From Anabaena cylindrica PCC 7122 (GTDB lineage: Bacteria > Cyanobacteriota > Cyanobacteriia > Cyanobacteriales > Nostocaceae): a DNA stretch of 64,000 nt. The position numbers were made by a program, and so were the translations under genes. The stretch spans positions 3,786,001 through 3,850,000 of the forward strand of contig NC_019771.1 in NCBI RefSeq assembly GCF_000317695.1, read 5' to 3'. The notes beneath the pieces are model-generated. The model saw only the letters and a program-made list of their open reading frames with translations. It ran no database searches and had not been told where the DNA came from. Position 1 is the stretch's first letter. Each line of letters starts with the position of its first letter. Shown here one piece after another: positions 16,196 through 25,702 of this stretch.

Positions 16196-16573
16196 TTATT
16201 TTAACGAATCTAGTGGCGCACAAAAATTATTTACGCCTTGCTGAATAATATATATCAAAACTGGGGTTGCCAAAATTTTCGGAAATGAAGGAATTGTGTT
16301 TAAATTTGCCATCATTTCTACAATTGAGCCATTCAATAAGTCATTTCGATATTCTTGTTCACAAATGACTGCACGCCATTTTTTTGCTAAAGCTTCTAAC
16401 CACTCGGCATTTGTTTGTTCTGGTTCTTGTCCAGCCCGAATTGCTAGGCTCATGGCTGCATCTTCTAAGTCTCCTTCACAGTCCTCAATTAAGTCTAGCG
16501 CTTCCATAGCCTGGGGATCATCTGCCAATTGAGAGCGAAACTGGGCGATTTCTTTTGATGTTACTTTAGTCAT
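16196..16573 (-). CDS. Conserved hypothetical protein, 125 aa
   Basis: A soluble, acidic N-terminal half (KEIAQFRSQLADDPQAMEAL, then LIEDCEGDLEDAAMSLAIRA) with a helical pattern that could be UBA-like. A Trp-containing segment WLEALAKKWRAVICEQEY and a C-terminal IPSFPKILATPVLIYIIQQG follow. I recognise no family beyond cyanobacterial conserved proteins. It shares a strand with the Gly-zipper gene 61 bp downstream, so a two-gene transcript is possible. Confidence 0.55.
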   Translation of the reverse strand: MTKVTSKEIAQFRSQLADDPQAMEALDLIEDCEGDLEDAAMSLAIRAGQEPEQTNAEWLEALAKKWRAVICEQEYRNDLLNGSIVEMMANLNTIPSFPKILATPVLIYIIQQGVNNFCAPLDSLK

Positions 16574-16882
16574 GGGAAGAAGGAATTCAGGGGGCAGGGG
16601 GCAAAAGGCAGGAGGCAGGGGGAAACTTTCCCCTATTTTCCATCTCCCTTATCTCCCCATTTTCCCATTTTTCCTGTCCCCGTAACAAATATAACCTTTT
16701 TAACTAAAAAGCCTCATTTTGCAGTTTATTTACTGTCAATGAGGCTTTTTGTTGCTTTTCAAAGGGGTTATTTTTTAACGTAAGTTGCTTGTTTATGGAA
16801 CAGGTGAAGGTAAATGGAGAGTTTAACAGGAATTTTACCAATTACCCATTACCAGCCTACACTAGATGACTAGCAACTTGAG
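16574..16882. other. Intergenic region with purine-rich repeat and terminator
   Basis: 309 bp without a gene. It contains a G-rich low-complexity stretch (ggggcagggggcaaaaggcagg type, 16590-16622), the strong hairpin described separately, and AT-rich DNA near the 3' end of the TolC-like gene. Confidence 0.6.
16706..16750 (-). terminator. Bidirectional-looking intrinsic terminator
   Basis: AAAAAGCCTCATT (16706-16718) and AATGAGGCTTTTT (16738-16750) are perfect inverted repeats with a 19-nt loop. The GC core flanked by A5/T5 suits termination in both directions. Here it would end the kai-tolC direction transcript, whose last gene stops at 16883. Confidence 0.85.
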
Positions 16883-18790
16883 TTACTGATTAAAAGCTCT
16901 GGAGGTAACAAAGCGTTGTAGCTCAGTCAGAGCGCGGTTGTAATCCAAAATTGCTCGAATACGATTACCTTCGGATCTGGTGAGGTCATTTTCTGAGTTA
17001 ATGACATCAGTTTGAGTACCTACACCTGCTTGGAATCGCAAACGGGCTAATCTTAGAGCCTCTTTAGCTTGTTCTAGAGCCACATTAGCAGTCTGCACAT
17101 TCTCTAGATTAGATCGCTGGGTAGAATAGGCTTGTTCTACTTGAAAGCGAATTTGATTGCGTTGTTCAGAAAATTGAGTTTCTGCGATCGCTATGTTAGA
17201 TTTTGCCTGAGACGCTCTAGCTTTTGCTGCTCCCCCATCGTATAAATTTAGGGTGGCTTGCACGCCCACTGAATAACCATCGCTAACGCTGGTACTATCA
17301 TTGAACACATCTAGCAGGTCATAGCTGGCAACTAAACTAATCTGCGGTCCCAAAGTAGCCAAAGCTTGTCTTCTTTGTTGCTCGCTAATTTGACGCTGTG
17401 CCAACTGCTGTTGTAGTTCAGGGCGATTTTGATAAGCCAGAACAATACTCTTTTCCAGAGTTTCGTTCCACAAACCAGCCAATTGCACAGGATCAGCCGC
17501 GCTGATATTTACTGACTGGGAAATATTTAAACGCGTTGCTAATCGACGACGGGCAATTTGTTGCTGGGAAACAGCATTTGTCAGGTCTTGTTGGGCATTA
17601 GCTAAGTTTACCTGCGATCGCAACACATCAAACCGAGTTCCCACACCAGCCCGCTCTAGAGCATTCGCATCTCGCAAACTAGCCTCAGCATTCTGCACAG
17701 CCGACTGAGAAATACGTACTTGTTCATCTGCTTGTTGCAAATCATAGTATTCTCTAGCCACATTCAAGCGAATGTCCTCAACTTGCCTTTCCACATCCAA
17801 TTCCTGAATGCGTACCTGTTCCTCAGCCTCTCTAATCGCCGCATTCCGTCTGCCAGAGGTATAAAGATCATACCTCAGTTGTGCTTGACCACTGAAACTA
17901 GTATCAGAACTGGCATCAGGGGCATTTGGATTCAACTTTTGTTGTTGAGTAGCTGCTAGTGTATTGGAAGCACTGCGACTATTAGCAACACTGCCACTCA
18001 ATCCCACGGTTGGCAACAAAGCGGCTTGTTGCTCCCTGACAGAGCCTTTGCTGCGTTCCAGTTGCAATATTGACACCTGCAACTCATTATTATTGCGCTT
18101 TGCCAGTTCTAGAGCCTGTGACAAACTAATTGGCTGATTTGCCTGGAGCCTCACTGCCTCTGGTTCAGTCGGAAATAACAGAGGATTAGAACTAGGATTG
18201 AGTTGTTCAGGAGTCTCTACAGAACCTGTTGGTACAGGTGTGACAGTTTCTGTATTTTGAACTGGTGGCTCGGAAGTATTAGGCGTTCCTGATTCAGTAG
18301 GGACAGTCACCTGGGCTACCCGCTCAATAGTGGCCTTTTTTTGTGAACAGGCATTTAAGACTAGGAGCAAAGCTGCTTGGCTTTTCTGCCCTGCCTGTAA
18401 ACATTTATTTTTTGCTGGTAGTTGTGCTACCTTGCCACCAGTAGCTGGAACCGGTAAAACTGTTTTTGATATTTTTTCTACTGGTACTTTGGCATTGTTA
18501 ACAACAGCCATTTCTGGAACACTATGGTTAACCGAAGGTTTGCCACCCAGGTTACTGAAATCATGGGCAGGTACTAAAACTGGAGAACTGTCAACCGTAG
18601 TATTAGGCAGTTGCCTATTGATGTTGTCTGCGATCGAAGTTTTCACATCATTTGCAGTCAACACACTAGGAGAAGACACTAGCTTTACCTCACCTACTTT
18701 TACGGTGGTACCAGCCCAAGCCGACTGAGTTGTTAATACCGCTGCTGTTACACCAGGTAAGAAACTATAAAATAATTGCTGTCCTTTCAC
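16883..18790 (-). CDS. hgdD: TolC-family outer-membrane efflux protein, likely HgdD orthologue
   Basis: A 635-aa outer-membrane channel of type I secretion/efflux systems. The signal peptide (residues 1-26, ending QSAWA) is followed by a ~190-residue low-complexity Thr/Pro/Val linker found in cyanobacterial TolC proteins. The paired OEP repeats start near residue 222 (ISLSQALELAKRNNNELQVS and, in the second half, LENVQTANVALEQAKEALRL). In Anabaena sp. PCC 7120 the gene after kaiC is hgdD, whose product exports heterocyst glycolipids with DevBCA; the same order here supports orthology. It starts 118 bp after kaiC, with its own candidate promoter containing a duplicated 20-bp element, so it may be regulated apart from kai. 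Confidence 0.85.
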   Translation of the reverse strand: MKGQQLFYSFLPGVTAAVLTTQSAWAGTTVKVGEVKLVSSPSVLTANDVKTSIADNINRQLPNTTVDSSPVLVPAHDFSNLGGKPSVNHSVPEMAVVNNAKVPVEKISKTVLPVPATGGKVAQLPAKNKCLQAGQKSQAALLLVLNACSQKKATIERVAQVTVPTESGTPNTSEPPVQNTETVTPVPTGSVETPEQLNPSSNPLLFPTEPEAVRLQANQPISLSQALELAKRNNNELQVSILQLERSKGSVREQQAALLPTVGLSGSVANSRSASNTLAATQQQKLNPNAPDASSDTSFSGQAQLRYDLYTSGRRNAAIREAEEQVRIQELDVERQVEDIRLNVAREYYDLQQADEQVRISQSAVQNAEASLRDANALERAGVGTRFDVLRSQVNLANAQQDLTNAVSQQQIARRRLATRLNISQSVNISAADPVQLAGLWNETLEKSIVLAYQNRPELQQQLAQRQISEQQRRQALATLGPQISLVASYDLLDVFNDSTSVSDGYSVGVQATLNLYDGGAAKARASQAKSNIAIAETQFSEQRNQIRFQVEQAYSTQRSNLENVQTANVALEQAKEALRLARLRFQAGVGTQTDVINSENDLTRSEGNRIRAILDYNRALTELQRFVTSRAFNQ

Positions 18791-18840
18791 CGCATCTCCT
18801 CACACGAAAATCTATACTAGCGGCAGAAAACTTGTCTCCA

Positions 18841-18889
18841 CAAAGAATATATTACTATACTAAATGAAGCAAAGAATATAGTACTATAC
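18841..18889 (-). promoter_or_regulatory. Duplicated 20-bp element in the hgdD-like promoter
   Basis: Two direct copies, caaagaatatattactatac (18841-18860) and caaagaatatagtactatac (18870-18889), differ at one base and lie 29 bp apart between kaiC and the TolC gene. The second holds a perfect palindrome, TATAGTACTATA. The spacing is close to three helical turns and suits two dimers of one regulator. TATA(G/C)T-like strings also make a -10 element possible. Confidence 0.55.
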
Positions 18890-18908
18890 CGAAGTTAAGA
18901 GCAGAACT

Positions 18909-20453
18909 CTATTTGTCTTCAAAACGTTTGACAATGCGAGAAAGTTCCGCCTTTTCATCTATGCTAACGCGGGTGGGCGCTCCGCTGACAATTCGTTCAT
19001 AATTACGGAAAGAATCTTTAATATTAGGCCCGTCAGCCGTAATATTGTACTCCCGAATCCCCTTATCGTGCCACGAACCCCGCATTTTGAAAACGTTAAT
19101 TGCCCGCGACATTTCTCCATGAATTTCTACGTACTGCAACATGATAATTGTATCAGTAATCGTGGAAATATGAGAATCAGTAATTGAATGTGACCCCATG
19201 AACTGGTCACTTGTATTGGTAAAGAAGCCAGTAATTTCTTCTTGTTTAGCATATCCTGTCACCCCGATAACAAACTGCCGAAAAGCATTATTACTAACGC
19301 CTCTAGCCATTGCTGAAAGGGAATCAATAGCAATCCGGGCTGGTTTAAAATCGGCAATCTCTGATTTAATAATTTGTAAGTGATCTTCTAATCCCGTTGA
19401 TTCGGGATATGTACAAATTATTTTTAGTAATCCTTGGTCTTCTAATTCTTCAAAGTCAATTCCCCAGGAATAAGCATTGCGAGACAGTTGAGCGCGGGAT
19501 TCTTCGTAAGCAAATAATATGGCTCGCTCACCGCCAACACAACCATCTTGAATGAATTTGCTGACTAACAGAGTTTTACCAGTACCAGTAGCCCCTGTGG
19601 CTAAAATAATTGAATCTTTAAAGAAACCACCACCACACATTTCATCCAGGGTTTTGACTCCTGAAGATACGCGGACATTTGAAGATCTTTGTGTTAAACG
19701 CATTGCGCCTAAAGGAAAAATGTTGACTCCTGCGTTGGTGATTGTAAATGGATATTCACCCTTCATGTGAGTCGTACCGCGCAATTTGAGAATTTCTAGT
19801 GTGCGTCGGCGGCGTTCTCCTTCTAAGACGTTGCGAACAATTACCACATTGTCAGAGACAAATTCTTCTACACCAAAAGATGCTACTGGCCCATATTCTT
19901 CACCACGCTCAGTTGTAATTATAGTGGTGACACTCAGTTGTTTGAGACGTGCTACCAATCGAAATATTTCCCGCCGCACTACTCCCACAGCTTCATATTG
20001 CTGGAATACTGCTGTGATGGAATCTATGGAAACACGGTTAGCTTTGTATTTGCGAATCGCATATTGTAAGCGCTCAATTAAAGCCGAAAGGTCAAAATTC
20101 CCAACAATATCTTGACCTTCAGGATCAGGTGATGCGTCGAGAATAAATAGTTTTCCTTCTTCAATTAGTCGTGGCAAATTCCATCCAAAAATATGGGCAT
20201 TTTTTATGATATCGCTTGGTGATTCCTCAAAGGTTACAAATACTCCTGGTTCATCAAAGTAGGTGATGCCATTATAAAGAAATTGGAGAGATAATAAAGT
20301 TTTTCCTGTACCAGACGTGCCACTGACTAAGGTTGTTCTACCAACTGGTAAACCGCCATGACTAATGTCGTCAAAGCCCTCGATCATTGTGCGAATTTTC
20401 TCTACACCCCCAATTGGTGGATTTGGTTTTTTTTGTTGCTCTTTGTCACTCAT
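18909..20453 (-). CDS. kaiC: Circadian clock ATPase/autokinase KaiC
   Basis: The central clock protein: a hexamer of tandem RecA-like domains CI and CII that autophosphorylates and dephosphorylates over ~24 h. CI Walker A is GTSGTGKT (45-52) with catalytic Glu pair in VTFEESPSD. CII Walker A is GATGTGKT (near 286-293). The phospho-sites are S430/T431 in SHISTITDTI (S431/T432 in S. elongatus). The C-terminal A-loop/tail that binds KaiA is present (IKDSFRNYERIVSGAPTRVS). 514 aa is normal. It lies 70 bp after kaiB on the same strand. Confidence 0.98.
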   Translation of the reverse strand: MSDKEQQKKPNPPIGGVEKIRTMIEGFDDISHGGLPVGRTTLVSGTSGTGKTLLSLQFLYNGITYFDEPGVFVTFEESPSDIIKNAHIFGWNLPRLIEEGKLFILDASPDPEGQDIVGNFDLSALIERLQYAIRKYKANRVSIDSITAVFQQYEAVGVVRREIFRLVARLKQLSVTTIITTERGEEYGPVASFGVEEFVSDNVVIVRNVLEGERRRRTLEILKLRGTTHMKGEYPFTITNAGVNIFPLGAMRLTQRSSNVRVSSGVKTLDEMCGGGFFKDSIILATGATGTGKTLLVSKFIQDGCVGGERAILFAYEESRAQLSRNAYSWGIDFEELEDQGLLKIICTYPESTGLEDHLQIIKSEIADFKPARIAIDSLSAMARGVSNNAFRQFVIGVTGYAKQEEITGFFTNTSDQFMGSHSITDSHISTITDTIIMLQYVEIHGEMSRAINVFKMRGSWHDKGIREYNITADGPNIKDSFRNYERIVSGAPTRVSIDEKAELSRIVKRFEDK

Positions 20454-20523
20454 TGCTGATCACATCATGGTATTTAAACTGTTTTTTAAAATTACTAAAG
20501 CTTTGATTATGTTCAGTAATATC

Positions 20524-20838
20524 TTACTCTTCCCAGTCTTCTTCACTTAATTCTTCATAGAGTAAGTCTAATCCTATCAATACTCTTTCTCTATCGGAAA
20601 GATCACCGATAATTTTGCGGACAGGGGGGGGTAATATTTTAGATAATGTTGGTGTGGCGAGTATTTTGTCTTCTTCGGCTAGTTGTGGGTTTTTGAGGAC
20701 ATCTATTACTTTTAAAGCATAAACACCTTGAAACTCCTGTTCTAGTATATTTTTAAGTGTGTTTAATGCCCGTACGGAGTTGGGTGTGTTCCCAGCTACA
20801 TAAAGCTTGAGAACATAAGTTTTTCCGATTTTATTCAT
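20524..20838 (-). CDS. kaiB: Circadian clock protein KaiB
   Basis: The fold-switching clock protein that binds phosphorylated KaiC, sequesters KaiA and recruits output kinases. At 104 aa it is the normal length. It opens [19 protein letters not shown], then [20 protein letters not shown] and [20 protein letters not shown], all core KaiB motifs, followed by the acidic tail ELSEEDWEE. It lies 92 bp after kaiA and 70 bp before kaiC; the three are probably cotranscribed, though the gaps leave room for internal promoters. Confidence 0.98.
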   Translation of the reverse strand: MNKIGKTYVLKLYVAGNTPNSVRALNTLKNILEQEFQGVYALKVIDVLKNPQLAEEDKILATPTLSKILPPPVRKIIGDLSDRERVLIGLDLLYEELSEEDWEE

Positions 20839-20930
20839 AAATTTATAGACTAGGTATGAGTATAGAAATACAAAATATGCGGACGCATTTGCCTGAATTG
20901 ACTGCAGATGCCAGTTATAATTAGCTCCAT

Positions 20931-21515
20931 TCAGTTCATTTTAGAAACCGAACATCTATATGCTTCACACAGATTTGCCAAAATATCTATCAAGGTTAGT
21001 CGGTAATCTAGTAATGTTTCATCACTTCTTCCTTCTAACCTTAGTTGCTTGGAAAATTCGTCAATGAGTTCCATGTGCATTTCTATAATTCTTGGCACAG
21101 GAATATTAGCATAAAATAAGGCGTTGATAAATTTATCAATTATTATCTTTAGATTTTTGTCTGTGGTAAAGTAATTTATCAAAATGACGCGGTAATCTGA
21201 TTTAAGTTTTTCTAATATTTCCTGCTTTTCGGCAGGACTCATTTCCTGAAACCATTGTTGATTACACGCTAAGACATAACTATATTTCTGACTGTGTGCC
21301 AATTGTGCATTTATGTTTAACTGTCTAATTTTTTGTAAAGAGGAAATTTTCACAGGGGTAATAACTGCCAGTGGCCATGCAAACAATTGAGTAATAATAC
21401 TCTCTAGGAAATTCCATAACTGCTCAATTAAACTTTGATGACTATACAGAGGATCATAATTATCTAAATATTTTTTAACATCAGATCGCCAAATCAATAA
21501 TATAGGTAATATCAT
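20931..21515 (-). CDS. kaiA: Circadian clock protein KaiA, N-terminally shortened
   Basis: The stimulator of KaiC autophosphorylation. The C-terminal four-helix domain is intact ([20 protein letters not shown], then [20 protein letters not shown] and [20 protein letters not shown]). The protein is only 194 aa against ~284 in Synechococcus elongatus: the N-terminal pseudoreceiver that senses quinone redox state is missing, with ~95 poorly conserved residues in its place. An in-frame TAA (21518-21516) sits directly before ATG 21515, so the start is not misplaced. Short KaiA forms are known in Nostocales (Anabaena KaiA is about 102 aa), so this is a middle form. Divergent from the hybrid kinase at 22098. 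Confidence 0.93.
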   Translation of the reverse strand: MILPILLIWRSDVKKYLDNYDPLYSHQSLIEQLWNFLESIITQLFAWPLAVITPVKISSLQKIRQLNINAQLAHSQKYSYVLACNQQWFQEMSPAEKQEILEKLKSDYRVILINYFTTDKNLKIIIDKFINALFYANIPVPRIIEMHMELIDEFSKQLRLEGRSDETLLDYRLTLIDILANLCEAYRCSVSKMN

Positions 21516-22097
21516 TTATTGTTTATATATTTTCTTTGAGATGAGCGCTTCGACTATGGTGTCTGGGCTAATTTATTCGGGTAAAAGCTTTTAAGTAAAA
21601 CCTGGTTAAAGAGCGCCTTATGTCAACAAATATTGAAGAATTGCTACTTTATCACCTATCTAAATGGGGTGAATGGTATAACTTAACTAAGTAGCTGATG
21701 AAGGGTTGAGCAGAAAGGATGGAGTAGCTAATTTCCTGATATGAGTTATGTATATCTATCTGAATGTAGATTTTTTCATTTCACTCCTTGATAAGATACA
21801 TAAACGAACTTAAAGTATTGTCGCATTCTAAATCATTATAATTCCTCAAGGTTCTAAAGCGAATCTTTGGAGCGATAATTGTTTTAGCTGTAACTATAGA
21901 TGAGGAGATTAAATACCAGTATTTGACTGGTAAAAATGGCCGCTCTGCCAACAGGGTGAGCAGTGGGAAGTATGGAGGCTCTGGAAACTGTGGGAGGCAA
22001 GCGATTGTCTGTCAGAGCCAGTTTAGTTGCTTCATTTAAATTTGAATTGTAACCAGAGACGCTTATATGAGTCTTCTTGAAGGATATTGCTTCAGGT
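21516..22097. other. Divergent regulatory region between kaiA and a hybrid kinase
   Basis: About 580 bp that must hold the kai promoter and that of the kinase. A 24-codon ORF at 21620-21694 (+, MSTNIEELLLYHLSKWGEWY...) has coding-like codons but no recognisable homology and may be a gene fragment. No other gene or strong inverted repeat seen. Confidence 0.5.
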
Positions 22098-25000
22098 ATG
22101 AAAACCATCAGCACTTTGGCAGATGTTGAAGCCAGAGGCGACGACAGGAAGAATGACCCCCTAAGCCTTATGTTAATGCTACATTACCCGCTTTATGACT
22201 TTCTAGCAACCGTACCCAGCTGCCCAGAAACGAGTACTCTGGCAGTGGTGCTGGAGATTTTGGAGAAGGAGCAGTGCGATCGCCTGGTAGTGGTGAATCA
22301 ACAACAATGCCCAATCGGATTGTTGTACTCTGCTAGTTTAATCCCGAAATTATTGGCAGCCGCCAGTGGTGAAACGTTTTTAAATCTACAACAGCCGATA
22401 TCTACGTTGAATTCTAGTCTGATTTCGCCAATACAGACAATACCAGCTTCTGAACGGCTAGAAAAATTTAGTTTGGTTTTGCCATGCCAACAAAACCAAA
22501 AAAATAGAAATTTAGATTGGGTGTTAATCGACGCAGAGGGGAAGTTTTTGGGGCTGCTAGATAGCCCTAGATTACTACGTTTTTTGGCTAAAGAGAAAGC
22601 AGTAATTGTTGCGGGTATTCCTGCAACTCAGACAAAAAATCATCCTGGAGCAAAGACTCGTCGCTACAAGCAAAATCAACATCAGTCACGTAGACAAAAT
22701 CCTTTAGTGCAGTTGCTGGAAAGACTACCTTGGCCGTTGATGTTACAAACGAGTAATGGCGAAGTGGTAACACAAAATCCAGCTTGGTGGCAACAATTGG
22801 GAGTTTTCAAAGATCTCGAAGGCATCAGGCAAGAAGTAGAAACTATCCTTGCTCCTATTCATGTTAAAAAGCCAGAAAAAAGTCAAGAATACGTCAATCA
22901 AAAAGCGATGAAAGTTTACCCCAATAATGGTAGAGGGGGTGACAACGCAGAGCCAAACATATTGATGAAACGGCATCTTAGAAGTGAAGGCATGAATTCA
23001 ACAGATTCATCTTCAACTTTGCCTATCATGCAGGAGCCAGAAATATCTGCAAACTCTACATCTAGTCGCTGCTTTTTAGATACTCAACTGGGTACTTGTA
23101 CTTGTGTTGTCGAAGTGCAGAATGGTCAGGAGCGAATTTGGCAGTTTACTAAAATCCCTTTAGATAGTCCTGAGTTGAAGGTTTTGAGTGCTGATTCGGA
23201 AGTGACGCTCAGAAGTGAAAATTCAGAAATTCGTCATAATGAGTTGTGGTTAGTTTTAGCAACTGATGTAACCGAACAACAACAACTTTTTAAAGAACTG
23301 GCAGCTAAGAATGCCGATTTGATTCAACTAAATCGGTTGAAGGATGAGTTTTTAGCTTGTATTAGTCATGAATTGAAAACACCACTAACAGCCGTTTTGG
23401 GTTTATCACGGTTACTAGTTGATCAACAATTAGGAGAATTGAACGAGCGACAAGCCCGTTATGCCAGCTTAATTCATCAAAGTGGACGACATTTGATGAG
23501 TGTAGTTAATGATATTTTAGATTTAACGCGGATGGAAACTGGACAGATGGAACTAAATCCGTCTCCAGTGCAAATTAGAGAAGTGTGCGATCGCGCTTTA
23601 TCAGAAATAAAAACACATCACAATCAACCAAGCAAAGTCATCCCATCTTCTGCATCCGAAAGTCAGAATTCACCAGATCACCAATTTAGCCTCACCATTG
23701 AACCAGGTTTAGAACAGATAGTCGCAGATGAATTGCGATTGCGGCAAATGCTGGTACACTTACTTTCCAACGCCTTTAAATTCACCGAAACCTCTGGAGA
23801 AATAGGACTGCGGGTGAATCGCTGGGAAGGATGGATTGCATTTACAGTCTGGGATACAGGCATTGGCATTCCTGAACACCAACAACATTTAATCTTTCAA
23901 AAATTCCAACAACTAGAAAATCCCCTTACGCGTCAGTTTGAAGGAACTGGTTTGGGACTAGTATTAACAAGGGCGTTAGCTCGTCTACATGGTGGAGATG
24001 TCAGCTTTTTATCTCGTGAAGGCAACGGTAGCCAGTTCACATTACTCTTACCACCTTGCCCTCCTAAAACCACCTTTGCCGAATCAGAAGGGGGAAATTC
24101 CGAATCACATCAACCAACTTCCTCCCAACGCTTAGTGCTAGTCGTCGAGGCAGTAGCTCGATATATTGAAGACCTCACCCAACATCTCAAAGGCTTAGGT
24201 TATCGGGTAGTAATTGCTCGGTCAGGGACAGAAGCATTAGAAAAAGCTCGTCGCTTACAACCAATAACTATATTTTTGAATCCCTTGTTACCCCTGCTAT
24301 CAGGTTGGGATGTGCTGACTTTACTAAAATCTGATAGTGCAACTCGTCATATTCCGGTGATTGTCACCGCTACGGGAGCAGAAAAAGAACAGGCATTTGC
24401 TCACCGAGCTGATAATTTCTTGAGTTTACCAGTAGAGCATCAAGCTTTAGTACCCATTTTAGAAAAATTATGTGCAGCACCAGAAGTTGAGCAGATAGGT
24501 TTAGAAAATCCCGAAATCGCAACTACAAAAACTCCGCTGCGGATTCTCAGGTTGGTAAATCCAGAATTAGAATCTGTCAATCCCCAACCCTCCCTGCGAG
24601 AACATCGAGTTATTGAAGTAGATGACTTAGATCAAGCAGAACTTTTAGCACGGGTGTGGCAGTTTGATGTAATTTTACTAGATGTAGAAAGTTCCACAGC
24701 CCAAAATTATCTCCAACAGTTGACTAACCACCCCCGATTAGCAGCTATCCCGCTAGTAACTTGCGATGTTGCGACTACTTTGACAGCTTCCAAAATACCT
24801 GGATTATCAGTGTTTCCTTACTTAACTCCATTAGGGAAGGAAAGTGCCAGTCCCAAAACCAAACCAGATGCTTTATTGTCAGTACTACAAATTGCTTCTG
24901 CTATTGGCTGTCCCCCCAATATCTTGGTAGTTGATGTGACTATGTTGCGCGATTTACCACAGGTAAGAGGTAAGCCGTTTAAGGGTTATCAGGGAGAAAA

Positions 25001-25523
25001 AAATTCTGCTTTGAAAGACAATAAGCAATCTACTGAAAGCGGCAGCGCTACGATATCGCTGAAAAATGAGTATAGTCATAATGATTCCTCAATGAATACT
25101 GAACGAGGATCTGAATGGTTCCAAGCTTTAATTCAGTACTTACAAACCGCTGGCTTGAAAGCAGTTATGGGTAACTGCTGGGCAGAAGTGTTACAACAAC
25201 TTCGTCATCAGAGTGTTGATTTACTACTAATTTGTTTGGGTGAGTCTGCTATTCACAAAGAAATACAAAAAGCATTAACAACCTTGTCTGATTTACCGTT
25301 TAATTTGCCGCCAATTTTAGTATTAGACAAAACATTAAATCAAGTAACATATCCAGAAATAGCGACACAGAAAAACAATGGATATCAGTCTAGAGAAAAT
25401 TATGAAGTTAGTGAATTAGAACAGCTTCCCGGCAATATTGCTACCCAGATTTTACCTCGTTCTATCTCAATGGAAGATTTATTAAATCAAATTAATCAGG
25501 CTTTAGTCAAAGGTAATAGGTAA
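22098..25523 (+). CDS. CBS-domain hybrid histidine kinase with degenerate receivers
   Basis: A 1141-aa protein counted from ATG 22098; a TTG 21 bp upstream is the alternative. An N-terminal CBS pair (~30-160: TSTLAVVLEILEKEQCDRLVV and following) is followed by a PAS-like region (~210-400). The HisKA box HELKTPLTAVLGL lies near residue 425 and the HATPase near 520-660 (DTGIGIP, EGTGLGLVL). The remaining ~480 residues hold three receiver-like regions. The first has N for the phospho-Asp (IFLNPLLPLLSGWDVL), the second keeps VILLDVE without the other acidic residues, the third is unrecognisable apart from NILVVDV. It diverges from kaiA, so a clock-output or input role is a fair guess. The last codons lie in a ggtaat(t/a) array. 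Confidence 0.88.
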   Translation: MKTISTLADVEARGDDRKNDPLSLMLMLHYPLYDFLATVPSCPETSTLAVVLEILEKEQCDRLVVVNQQQCPIGLLYSASLIPKLLAAASGETFLNLQQPISTLNSSLISPIQTIPASERLEKFSLVLPCQQNQKNRNLDWVLIDAEGKFLGLLDSPRLLRFLAKEKAVIVAGIPATQTKNHPGAKTRRYKQNQHQSRRQNPLVQLLERLPWPLMLQTSNGEVVTQNPAWWQQLGVFKDLEGIRQEVETILAPIHVKKPEKSQEYVNQKAMKVYPNNGRGGDNAEPNILMKRHLRSEGMNSTDSSSTLPIMQEPEISANSTSSRCFLDTQLGTCTCVVEVQNGQERIWQFTKIPLDSPELKVLSADSEVTLRSENSEIRHNELWLVLATDVTEQQQLFKELAAKNADLIQLNRLKDEFLACISHELKTPLTAVLGLSRLLVDQQLGELNERQARYASLIHQSGRHLMSVVNDILDLTRMETGQMELNPSPVQIREVCDRALSEIKTHHNQPSKVIPSSASESQNSPDHQFSLTIEPGLEQIVADELRLRQMLVHLLSNAFKFTETSGEIGLRVNRWEGWIAFTVWDTGIGIPEHQQHLIFQKFQQLENPLTRQFEGTGLGLVLTRALARLHGGDVSFLSREGNGSQFTLLLPPCPPKTTFAESEGGNSESHQPTSSQRLVLVVEAVARYIEDLTQHLKGLGYRVVIARSGTEALEKARRLQPITIFLNPLLPLLSGWDVLTLLKSDSATRHIPVIVTATGAEKEQAFAHRADNFLSLPVEHQALVPILEKLCAAPEVEQIGLENPEIATTKTPLRILRLVNPELESVNPQPSLREHRVIEVDDLDQAELLARVWQFDVILLDVESSTAQNYLQQLTNHPRLAAIPLVTCDVATTLTASKIPGLSVFPYLTPLGKESASPKTKPDALLSVLQIASAIGCPPNILVVDVTMLRDLPQVRGKPFKGYQGEKNSALKDNKQSTESGSATISLKNEYSHNDSSMNTERGSEWFQALIQYLQTAGLKAVMGNCWAEVLQQLRHQSVDLLLICLGESAIHKEIQKALTTLSDLPFNLPPILVLDKTLNQVTYPEIATQKNNGYQSRENYEVSELEQLPGNIATQILPRSISMEDLLNQINQALVKGNR

Positions 25524-25567
25524 TAGGTAATTGGTAATTGGTAATTGGTAATTGGTAATTGGTAATT
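25512..25567. repeat. Heptamer array ggtaat(a/t) x8
   Basis: Eight contiguous 7-bp units (two ggtaata, six ggtaatt). The array supplies the last codons and the TAA stop (25521-25523) of the hybrid kinase. Confidence 0.92.
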
Positions 25568-25613
25568 AAGAAACTTTTCAATGTTAAATCCAAAATCCAA
25601 AATTCTTCTACCT

Positions 25614-25697
25614 CCTGACTCCTGACTCCTGACTCCGAACTCCGAACTCCGAACTCCGAACTCCGAACTCCGAACTCCGAACTCCGAACTCCTGACT
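25614..25697. repeat. Heptamer array cctgact / ccgaact x12
   Basis: Twelve contiguous 7-bp units in the order 3 cctgact, 8 ccgaact, 1 cctgact. The internal block of one variant flanked by another shows expansion from the middle. It ends 6 bp before the stop of the glycosyltransferase gene. Confidence 0.92.
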
Positions 25698-25702
25698 CCT
25701 AA

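Noticed and set aside
21884..22114. 76-aa minus-strand frame in the kaiA-kinase gap
   Set aside because: Low-quality composition, overlaps the start of the kinase, no motif or SD.
25512..25697. CRISPR-like repeats in the 25.5-25.7 kb arrays
   Set aside because: Units are contiguous heptamers with no unique spacer, typical cyanobacterial tandem repeats.
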